From Planctomycetaceae bacterium (lineage in GTDB: Bacteria; Planctomycetota; Planctomycetia; Pirellulales; Thermoguttaceae): DNA of 10,555 nt. Each line of letters starts with the position of its first letter. Positions within the stretch are counted from its first letter, which is position 1. A program made the position numbers and the translations under genes. The stretch covers positions 1 to 10,555 of the forward strand of contig WRCR01000105.1 in assembly GCA_009783865.1 (NCBI GenBank), read 5' to 3'. Under the pieces are notes generated by a model that did no database searches, was not told the origin of the DNA, and saw only the letters and a program-made list of their open reading frames with translations. Positions 1 to 5,617 of the stretch are shown here, piece by piece.

Positions 1-33
1 AATCCCATAAATTTTTCACAATCTTTGTAACGG

Positions 34-61
34 TTGGCTTTTTTGTTATATCATGTATAAT
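34..61 (+). promoter_or_regulatory. sigma70-type promoter for the LSEEQ-motif gene
   Basis: A -35-like TTGGCT at 34-39 and a perfect -10 TATAAT at 56-61 are separated by 16 bases. Transcription would start near 68, giving a leader of about 59 bases before the ATG at 127. The exact -10 match and the position ahead of a gene with a strong ribosome binding site support the call. The -35 is only a partial match, and planctomycete promoter rules are assumed to resemble sigma70. Confidence 0.55.
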
Positions 62-113
62 AAAGGGGCGTACTTATAGGTTTGTGCGTTCTCAAATCAC
101 ACCAGAGAAAACG

Positions 114-120
114 AGGAGGA
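114..120 (+). promoter_or_regulatory. Ribosome binding site that fixes the start at 127
   Basis: AGGAGGA lies six bases upstream of the ATG at 127, a near-ideal Shine-Dalgarno. It shows that the in-frame TTG at 82 is not the start. Beginning at 127 also places a clean signal peptide at the N-terminus. Confidence 0.85.
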
Positions 121-126
121 AATAAA

Positions 127-1113
127 ATGTATCGCAAATTCATCGCAGGAATAATTACCGCCGCATTGCTGTTTCACACTGCCGTTTCTTTTTCGCAGCC
201 GCCGCGGCAGCGGGAGCGGCAGATAGAAGGGCAGAGAAGAGCGGAAGCACTTTTCGGAGGCAAAGTTCCCGCCGGTACCGCAACGGTTTTCGGACGCTCA
301 ATGATTGAATCCGTTCACGGCGGTTTCGGCAGTTATATCATTCTGCTAGAAGCGGCAAGTAACGAGAAAATCCGCGCTGAACTCGGAATTTCCGAAGAAC
401 AGGCAAATTCGTTGAAAAACGCGCGGGACGGCATCCGCGTTCAGGCACTAATGACCGCTCCAAAATATGTTGAGCGTCTCAAGAAAATGACTCCTGACGA
501 CCAGCAGCCGATTCAGCAAGACATGATGAAGGAGTTTAAGAAAGTTTCGGAGTTTATGGACACAGTTGTACCGGAAGAACAGAAAAACAAGTCGCGGACG
601 CTGTTCTTTCAGGCAGTCGGAGGACTCGATTCGCCCATCACAAGTCCCGATATGCTGAATGTTCTCAATCTGTCCGAAGAGCAAAAAAAGAAGGCGGAGG
701 CAGCATTCAAAGACATGGAAGCGGAACGGGTAGCCCAAATGGAGGAAGGATTGAAACTTATTGAAAAAGCAATCGAAAAAGGCGGCGTTAATATGTCGGA
801 CGAAGACAGGCAAGCGATTGAAAACGAAGGTAAAGCATTGGAAGCGCGAATCTTTGCAACGGGAAAGAAAATCGGCGAAAAATTAAGAACATTTTTAACC
901 GAAGAGCAAAAGGCAATGGAGAAGAAATTGCTGGCGAACCGCCCCGATTTTTTGCCGAGATTGCCGGGACCGATGCGCGGTGACTACTCCAGAGAATATA
1001 TACCGGGACTGGAATCGTGGAGTCCGGGGCAAGGTGCGCCCGATAATACCGAAGAAAAGAAACGCCGCCGTCCCTTCCCGCAAAAGGACCCAAAGGAATC
1101 AAAAGAGGATTGA
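127..1113 (+). CDS. Secreted helical protein with three LSEEQ-type motifs
   Basis: This 328-residue protein is not one I can name. Residues 1 to about 24 (MYRKFIAGIITAALLFHTAV...) form a signal peptide, so the product is probably periplasmic. The mature part is strongly charged and mostly helical. Three motifs of the form L-x-[IL]-[ST]-E-E-Q or L-T-E-E-Q occur near residues 86-91, 181-185 and 257-260, each leading into a Lys/Glu-rich amphipathic helix. Such motifs recur in planctomycete exported proteins and loosely recall the LTxxQ motif of the Spy/CpxP periplasmic chaperone fold, but homology is only inferred. The last 55 residues are rich in Pro, Arg, Lys and Glu and look disordered. The stop overlaps the next start by one base (TGATG), so the two genes are probably co-translated. 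The ATG is chosen on the AGGAGGA at 114-120. Confidence 0.85.
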   Translation: MYRKFIAGIITAALLFHTAVSFSQPPRQRERQIEGQRRAEALFGGKVPAGTATVFGRSMIESVHGGFGSYIILLEAASNEKIRAELGISEEQANSLKNARDGIRVQALMTAPKYVERLKKMTPDDQQPIQQDMMKEFKKVSEFMDTVVPEEQKNKSRTLFFQAVGGLDSPITSPDMLNVLNLSEEQKKKAEAAFKDMEAERVAQMEEGLKLIEKAIEKGGVNMSDEDRQAIENEGKALEARIFATGKKIGEKLRTFLTEEQKAMEKKLLANRPDFLPRLPGPMRGDYSREYIPGLESWSPGQGAPDNTEEKKRRRPFPQKDPKESKED

Positions 1114-1340
1114 TGTCTGAAAACCAAGACGAACAGTTGCAGAATACACCGCAGGATGTGCAGCCGGGTACCGCCAGAAAATATGTCGGTGTCCGGTTCA
1201 ACTGTTGCGGGGTCTATATCCGGGTCTATGTGAACAAAGAAGGAACTGCTTACGAAGGCAGATGTCCGAAATGTTTCAAGCCGGTGCGTCTCAAAATCGG
1301 TCCCGGCGGAACGAGTTCACGGATGTTCGAGGCGTATTAG
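1113..1340 (+). CDS. Small Cys-Cys/CPKC putative zinc-binding protein
   Basis: The product has 75 residues. It has an unstructured Gln/Asn-rich N-terminus (1-22), then a compact domain with Cys31-Cys32 and Cys51-x-x-Cys54 (CPKC). This spacing suits a four-cysteine zinc ribbon or rubredoxin-like knuckle. It ends in a Gly-rich stretch (KIGPGGTSSR) and the aromatic terminus MFEAY. There is no signal peptide, so it is presumably cytoplasmic. From memory, small proteins with a similar CCG...CP.C...GPGGT pattern recur as uncharacterised conserved proteins in planctomycetes. No function is known to me. The ATG at 1113 overlaps the TGA of the secreted protein upstream, with AGAGG at 1104-1108 as a ribosome binding site inside that gene. 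This points to translational coupling. The in-frame TTG at 1110 is a less likely start. Confidence 0.8.
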   Translation: MSENQDEQLQNTPQDVQPGTARKYVGVRFNCCGVYIRVYVNKEGTAYEGRCPKCFKPVRLKIGPGGTSSRMFEAY

Positions 1341-1360
1341 GTTTGCTGCATACGCGTTTT
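1332..1360 (+). terminator. Weak possible Rho-independent terminator at the stop codon
   Basis: GCGTAT (1332-1337) and ATACGC (1350-1355) are perfect complements around a 12-base loop and are followed by GTTTT (1356-1360). The stem contains the last codons and the loop begins with the TAG stop. The stem is short, the loop long and the T tract short, so it would be inefficient at best. Confidence 0.3.
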
Positions 1361-1371
1361 ATCACGTTTCT

Positions 1372-1402
1372 TTGTTGATTGTCACGGTAAAGAGTATAAA
1401 AT
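1372..1402 (+). promoter_or_regulatory. Possible promoter for the SET/hydrolase pair
   Basis: TTGTTG (1372-1377) stands 17 bases before TATAAA (1395-1400). An alternative reading is TTGATT (1375-1380), 16 bases before TAAAAT (1397-1402). Either would start transcription near 1407-1409, leaving a leader of about 70 bases before the ATG at 1481. The signal overlaps the left arm of a 9-bp inverted repeat, so it may be an operator-controlled promoter. Matches are moderate. Confidence 0.35.
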
Positions 1403-1444
1403 ACCCTGCTCACGTAGTTGTCGTGATGAATTTTCGACAATCAA
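1375..1444. repeat. Nested inverted repeats in the 1341-1480 intergenic region
   Basis: The outer arms TTGATTGTC (1375-1383) and GACAATCAA (1436-1444) are perfect 9-bp complements. Between them, TCACG (1410-1414) pairs with CGTGA (1422-1426) around a 7-base loop. Alternatively, TTGTCG (1418-1423) pairs with CGACAA (1435-1440). The word TCACG also occurs at 1362-1366 and 1382-1386. The layout suits either an operator region or an mRNA leader structure ahead of the SET gene. I recognise no known riboswitch. Confidence 0.45.
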
Positions 1445-1480
1445 AACATTCCTGTTCGGGATTTTTCAAACATATTTTTA

Positions 1481-2134
1481 ATGAGCAATAAAACAGAAGA
1501 GAAGACAGAACATAACATTCCCAGCCGCTGCAAGACAGATGTAGGCAAAGTATTCTCCAGCGGTGTGCGTATCGGCAGAACCTCCTACGGATTAGGCGTT
1601 TTCGCTTTCGCTTTCATTCCAGCCGACACACCGATTGGACGCGTTTCAGGCAATATCATCCTCGAAGAAAATTACGGCAGCGATTATTGTATCTCCGCCG
1701 GTGACAATAAAGTACTCGAACCGGGACCGCCTTTTTGCTATATGAATCATTCCTGCGAACCGAATTGTCATCTAGTGCAATATACTTACGCAGAAGTCGA
1801 TGAAGACGAATTCAATGCTTCCGATGACGGCTCGGACGATAGAGACATCACTGCATTCGACGAAGAATGTTTTTACAGCGAAGATATAGAAAACGAAGAC
1901 GACAAATTTGATGAAGAATCAGACGAGGAAGCACCATTTGAAGAAGACAAAGACGCTGACATCTGGGTAACATCAACGAAAGATATTCTGCCCGGTCAGG
2001 AATTGACTATTGATTACGCTTGGCCCGCCGACAGAGCAGCAAAATGTTTATGCGGCAGTAAGTCCTGCCGCGGCTGGATTGTCGACCCGAAAGAACTGGA
2101 CGAACTATTACTCGAAATGGAACAAACGAAATGA
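1481..2134 (+). CDS. SET-domain protein (lysine methyltransferase-like) with an acidic insert
   Basis: The 217-residue product carries the signatures of the SET methyltransferase fold, which transfers a methyl group from S-adenosylmethionine to protein lysines. The visible elements are the GLGVFA turn (37-42), the core NHSCEPNC (89-96), ELTIDYAW (174-181) with the conserved Tyr179, and a post-SET motif C-L-C-G-S-x-x-C-R-G-W-I (189-200). The post-SET cysteines plus Cys92 or Cys96 could bind zinc. Residues 105-160, between the core and the ELTIDY strand, form an unusual insert with 30 Asp/Glu out of 56. There is no signal peptide, so it acts in the cytoplasm. The target is unknown. No clear ribosome binding site precedes the ATG at 1481, which follows an AT-rich stretch. 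The stop overlaps the next gene by four bases (ATGA). The fold assignment is firm; enzymatic activity is inferred. Confidence 0.88.
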   Translation: MSNKTEEKTEHNIPSRCKTDVGKVFSSGVRIGRTSYGLGVFAFAFIPADTPIGRVSGNIILEENYGSDYCISAGDNKVLEPGPPFCYMNHSCEPNCHLVQYTYAEVDEDEFNASDDGSDDRDITAFDEECFYSEDIENEDDKFDEESDEEAPFEEDKDADIWVTSTKDILPGQELTIDYAWPADRAAKCLCGSKSCRGWIVDPKELDELLLEMEQTK

Positions 2135-3231
2135 CTAAAAATTTCTTTTTCCTGACAACCATGTGTTTTCTTTCCGCCGTTTTTTGTTTGGCACAGAAGC
2201 CGGAAACATCGAAGCCCGCGCCGGTTATTTATTTTACCGACTTGTATCACCCGCACGGCGACCCAGATGACCATTTCGATTTGGCGTGTCTTTTTTCGCT
2301 AGCGGAGCAGGGGTACATCGACATCAAAGGCGTTGTCATCGACTATCCGCCGCAGTTTCGGCGCGGCGACCCTGCTTTAGCGGCTGTTGCGCAACTCAAT
2401 CGGATTTGCGCTCTCAATGTGCCGACAATTGTCGGTTGTTCGACTTTACCCGCCAAGAAAGGCGATACACTGCCGAATCTTTCCAAGCGGGATGCTGCAA
2501 GCATTAACTGGATTATCGAAACACTGCGCAAGAGCGGCCAGCCCGTTGCAATGGTGATTGTCGGTTCGGCAACCGATGTTGCCGTTGCGGCAAAACGTGA
2601 GCCGGAATTATTTCGGCAAAAATGCAGCAGCATTTATCTTAACTCCGGTGCGACTCATCAGCCGAAGCCCGAAATGCTGGAATGGAACGTAAAACTGAAT
2701 CCGGCGGCATATTCTACGCTGTTTGAATTGACCTGTCCGCTGTATTGGTTTCCGTGCTGGAGCATGTGTGAAGAACGTAAATCCGGCGAATGGGGAACCT
2801 TCTACTGGCTGCCGCACAGCACTGCGTTTGACGGAGTTTCTATACCGGCGAAGCACTATTTTTGGTTTATGTTTTCCCGTTCCAGCGAACCGTTCTACCT
2901 GCGTAATCTGATGAACGATGTTCCGGCTGACGACTGGAATAAAATCCTTAAGGACAGACGCGGAATGTGGTCAACGGCATCGCTCTTGACGCTTGCCGGA
3001 CAAACGGTTACGAAAACCGGCAAAATTGTTCCAATCGGCGAAGCAGGCGGCGAAAAATTGTACCAAATGGAACCCGTGAAAGTACTAACCGAAGACAACG
3101 GGCGTGTGAAGTGGGAACAAACGAATGAAAAGACGCAAATTTCGGTATTTCACGTTTTGGATGTACCGGCATATCCCGATGCGATGTCAACTGCCGTGCA
3201 AACGCTCTTGAGAAAATTGCCGGAATTTTAA
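2131..3231 (+). CDS. Secreted nucleoside-hydrolase-like protein
   Basis: The 366-residue protein starts with a signal peptide (1 to about 21, ending FCLA-Q). The residue before the cysteine is Phe, so it does not look like a lipoprotein. The mature N-terminus has TDLYHPHGDPDDHFDLA (36-52). Its D44-P-D46-D47 cluster corresponds to the calcium-binding Asp motif of inosine-uridine nucleoside hydrolases and the related DUF1593 family. A VIVGSATDVAVAAKREPELF stretch matches the family's 'LGPLTNIA' helix region, and the overall length is close to that of these enzymes. Family members cleave N-glycosidic bonds of nucleosides. Here the substrate is unknown, and export suggests an extracellular or periplasmic one. 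The start overlaps the SET gene stop (ATGA), so translation is probably coupled. This is a distant member, so some residues of the active site cannot be confirmed by eye. Confidence 0.8.
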   Translation: MTKNFFFLTTMCFLSAVFCLAQKPETSKPAPVIYFTDLYHPHGDPDDHFDLACLFSLAEQGYIDIKGVVIDYPPQFRRGDPALAAVAQLNRICALNVPTIVGCSTLPAKKGDTLPNLSKRDAASINWIIETLRKSGQPVAMVIVGSATDVAVAAKREPELFRQKCSSIYLNSGATHQPKPEMLEWNVKLNPAAYSTLFELTCPLYWFPCWSMCEERKSGEWGTFYWLPHSTAFDGVSIPAKHYFWFMFSRSSEPFYLRNLMNDVPADDWNKILKDRRGMWSTASLLTLAGQTVTKTGKIVPIGEAGGEKLYQMEPVKVLTEDNGRVKWEQTNEKTQISVFHVLDVPAYPDAMSTAVQTLLRKLPEF

Positions 3232-3283
3232 TGCACTCTGATAATAAGGAAATAAAAAACTTGCAGTCGGTCTGGTTTTACAC

Positions 3284-3312
3284 TTGCCAACTCTTTTGAT
3301 ATATGTTAAAAT
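3284..3312 (+). promoter_or_regulatory. sigma70-type promoter for the DUF1080 gene
   Basis: TTGCCA (3284-3289), a 17-base spacer and TAAAAT (3307-3312) give a near-consensus sigma70 pair. Transcription would start near 3319, about 34 bases before the ATG at 3353. The rest of the 3232-3352 gap holds an A-rich stretch but no convincing terminator for the upstream gene. Confidence 0.5.
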
Positions 3313-3352
3313 CCACTCGGTTTAGAACATTTTCCGTTATATCTTGTCTGTT

Positions 3353-5491
3353 ATGTTTTTATTCCGAATCATCACGGTTTTCGCTTTGCTGCTTCTTGCG
3401 GCGGTTCTGTCGGCGCAACCGGTGCCGCCGGTGCCGGGTTCCGACGGCACCGGCGGCGGAACCGGTTTCACTTTTCCCGGAATTACGCCATACAGCAACT
3501 ATCATGGACCGCTTATCGCACCTGCGCCGCTGCCGGGTATTGCCGTAGGAAGCGGTGGTAATAATAGGACTTTGTCCGATACGGTAGCACCTTTTGACGA
3601 AACTGACCCCGCCAAAAGGAGAACGGGTGCCGTTCCCTTGACTGTTCCTATGGGAGAGACGGTCCCGTTGCCTTTTTTGCCAAGCCGGCCCTCAATGACC
3701 CGCGAAGAAATTGTTAAACAAAGGCAGAGGGAAGCATGGCAGCGTATCGCTATCCTGGAGCAGGACTTACGAAAAATTGAAAAGCAAACACGGATTCAGG
3801 ATAGTTTACGCGAACTTCTCGGTGAAACAGATGCCATGCTGCCAAGTGTGCTGGCAGAACCCTTAGGAGGAAGTAAAGAACAATCGCCGTCAACTAACAT
3901 AAAACCGGATGCAAATCCCAATGCCGTAGAGCAGAAACCGCCGCAGAACAATCAGCCGACGCAAAGTGAGTTGCGTCAGAAAGAAAAAACCGGACAGCGG
4001 TTGACCGAAGAAGAAAGAAAGGAACTGGAACATCAGAAAGAAGTAGAACGCATTGCAAATCTGAAAGACCCCGAAGAACGAAAAAAAGAGGAAGAAGCAC
4101 TGCGTAAAAACGAGGAGCGGTTGAAACGCTGGAAGGAACGCCGGGCAGAAATGGAACGCGGAGCAAACCTTTTTGAGTTGCCGCCGAAGTCGGCTTTGTT
4201 CGACAACCTGTTGTCCGACGGAAAATGCCTTCTTTTTGACGGAAAAACCCTCTTCGGCTGGCGGGTGCAGAATGAAGGATATTACGGCGGAGGCAAGTTC
4301 ACAGTTCAAGACGGTGAGATTTGCAGTGACCCCAAATATCCCGGACTGCTTTACACAACGAATCAATTCGGCGATATGTCCCTAACAATGGAATATAAAA
4401 CGGATGCGGATGCCGAAGTGTATCTCCTTATGCGGACTGCGCCATCACCGAGGGATTTGGCAGCACAATGCTACGCCGTTATTCTAAACACGGGTAATAA
4501 GAATAATCCGCGCGGTTCAATACTCGGCAGAAACCGGCCTGCAACAGATCTGGTATCGGCAATAAATCCGTTGGCTGGAACTATTACCGGCAGAGAAAAC
4601 GAGAAAAAATGGGAGGAAAGTTGGCACCGCGTCAATGTTCAGTTTGAAGCAACGCAACTTCAGGTAATTATCGACAACGGAGAGCCGACTTCTTTCTTCG
4701 ATGCCAAGCCGCTCGGATACGGTTATATCGGACTGCTTGTTACGAAAGGGCAAGCCAAATTTAAGGACATCGTTTGGTCGCCCGGCGCGATAGTTCCGCT
4801 GATTGACGCAGTCACTCTCGAAAGAAATTGGCGGTATCGTCAGGAGGGGGAAAATGCCGTCAGAGTCAGAACTGAAGTTATAGCGCATCGTCCGCAGATA
4901 GTCCTGCAAGGCGGTCCCGGTGTTGTAGAATCGGTAGACAAATTCAATAATTTCGTACTTCAACTTGAGTACAACATCACCCATACTTCGGGCAGAACGG
5001 GAGTATTTTTCCGCAGTGAGCCGTGGAAAGAACGCAGCGGATACGAGGTTTCGCTTCAAAATTTTCCGTCGGCGGAAGAACGGAAAAGCATTTTTGGGGT
5101 TGATGCCGGTGCCTTTCGCGGCAACAAGAACGGGCGGTATGTCAGACCGGAAGACCAAAAATGGAACCATTTGACGCTTGTTGCGGTTGACCGGCATTTT
5201 CAAACGTGGGTGAACGGAATACCGGTTTGCGAATGGAGCGATAATCGGGAAGAAGGAACGGATGCCGCAACAGAGGCAATTTTACGGAAAGGAACGATTC
5301 AATTACTGCTGCCGGACAAATTCACCGACGTTCAGTTCCGAAATATCCGAATCAGCCGGATTAACCCCAGAGTGGAAAAACAGCGGACTTTTGACGACCG
5401 GACAAGGTCAACTTGGGAAAACATCAAAAAAGAAGAAAATGAAAAGAAAGCAGACCGGCAGAAAGACCAGGAAATGAAACAAGGAAAATAA
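3353..5491 (+). CDS. Secreted protein with two DUF1080 (3-keto-disaccharide hydrolase) domains
   Basis: The 712-residue product has a signal peptide (1 to about 21, ...LLLAAVLSAQ), a Pro/Gly-rich linker (20-45), and two Lys/Glu/Arg-rich helical, probably coiled-coil segments (about 115-160 and 207-270) separated by an Asn/Pro/Gln-rich linker. Two concanavalin-like DUF1080 domains follow. The first covers about 282-478 and contains FDGKTLFGW (295-303), the usual opening of this family. The second covers about 483-669 and contains the core strand FVLQLEYNI (from 534) and SGRTGVFFR (546-554), the counterpart of the family's NSGIFFR. A charged tail ends the protein. DUF1080 members bind or hydrolyse carbohydrates, some acting on 3-keto-disaccharides. 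Which domain, if any, is catalytic here cannot be told. No ribosome binding site is obvious. The ATG at 3353 is preferred over an in-frame TTG at 3344. Confidence 0.85.
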   Translation: MFLFRIITVFALLLLAAVLSAQPVPPVPGSDGTGGGTGFTFPGITPYSNYHGPLIAPAPLPGIAVGSGGNNRTLSDTVAPFDETDPAKRRTGAVPLTVPMGETVPLPFLPSRPSMTREEIVKQRQREAWQRIAILEQDLRKIEKQTRIQDSLRELLGETDAMLPSVLAEPLGGSKEQSPSTNIKPDANPNAVEQKPPQNNQPTQSELRQKEKTGQRLTEEERKELEHQKEVERIANLKDPEERKKEEEALRKNEERLKRWKERRAEMERGANLFELPPKSALFDNLLSDGKCLLFDGKTLFGWRVQNEGYYGGGKFTVQDGEICSDPKYPGLLYTTNQFGDMSLTMEYKTDADAEVYLLMRTAPSPRDLAAQCYAVILNTGNKNNPRGSILGRNRPATDLVSAINPLAGTITGRENEKKWEESWHRVNVQFEATQLQVIIDNGEPTSFFDAKPLGYGYIGLLVTKGQAKFKDIVWSPGAIVPLIDAVTLERNWRYRQEGENAVRVRTEVIAHRPQIVLQGGPGVVESVDKFNNFVLQLEYNITHTSGRTGVFFRSEPWKERSGYEVSLQNFPSAEERKSIFGVDAGAFRGNKNGRYVRPEDQKWNHLTLVAVDRHFQTWVNGIPVCEWSDNREEGTDAATEAILRKGTIQLLLPDKFTDVQFRNIRISRINPRVEKQRTFDDRTRSTWENIKKEENEKKADRQKDQEMKQGK
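3424..3457. repeat. Perfect 13-bp inverted repeat in the early DUF1080 coding region
   Basis: The arms GCCGCCGGTGCCG (3424-3436) and CGGCACCGGCGGC (3445-3457) are perfectly complementary around an 8-base loop (GGTTCCGA). A T-G wobble extends the stem by one pair. The left arm overlaps a perfect 9-bp tandem repeat, CCGGTGCCG twice (3419-3436), encoding Pro-Val-Pro twice. The stem lies just after the signal peptide codons. Confidence 0.8.
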
Positions 5492-5545
5492 AAATAAACT
5501 TGAGGGAACGTCCTGACGATAAGATATATGATACTGTTTAGACGG

Positions 5546-5571
5546 AACTTTTACGTTTTGCCGTTAAAGTT
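5546..5571 (+). other. Potential hairpin between the DUF1080 and repeat-protein genes
   Basis: AACTTTTACG (5546-5555) and CGTTAAAGTT (5562-5571) can pair over ten positions with one mismatch around a 6-base loop. No T tract follows, so a Rho-independent terminator is doubtful. A leader structure of the downstream gene is as likely. The rest of the 5492-5617 gap shows no convincing promoter: TATGAT at 5527-5532 lacks a well-placed -35. Confidence 0.4.
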
Positions 5572-5579
5572 TATCTAAA

Positions 5580-5606
5580 TTGTCCATTTTATCAAAGAGC
5601 GGACAA
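5580..5606 (+). promoter_or_regulatory. Possible hairpin touching the repeat-protein ribosome binding site
   Basis: TTGTCC (5580-5585) and GGACAA (5601-5606) are perfect complements separated by 15 bases. The right arm overlaps the first two bases of the AAGGA Shine-Dalgarno (5605-5609). Folding could therefore partly mask the ribosome binding site. The stem is short and may be due to chance. Confidence 0.3.
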
Positions 5607-5609
5607 GGA
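5605..5609 (+). promoter_or_regulatory. Ribosome binding site that favours the start at 5618
   Basis: AAGGA lies eight bases before the ATG at 5618, a good spacing. The upstream in-frame ATG at 5609 overlaps this same sequence and has no other Shine-Dalgarno. The start at 5618 is therefore preferred. Confidence 0.65.
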
Positions 5610-5617
5610 TGTTTCAA

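Noticed and set aside
82..126. TTG at 82 as the start of the first gene
   Set aside because: It adds 15 basic residues ahead of a good signal peptide and bypasses the ideal AGGAGGA before the ATG at 127.
3261..3299. A 12-codon TTG-started frame after AAGGA in the 3232-3352 gap
   Set aside because: It overlaps the -35 of the likely promoter at 3284-3312 and would not be on the transcript from that promoter. The peptide shows no attenuator-like residue run.
4517..5203. A 228-codon open frame on the minus strand inside the DUF1080 gene
   Set aside because: Its translation shows no recognisable domain, while the plus strand encodes clear DUF1080 motifs. It is a codon-bias shadow.
5500..5532. 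TTGAGG and TATGAT as a promoter for the repeat-protein gene
   Set aside because: The spacer of 21 bases is too long for a sigma70 promoter and no better pairing was found.
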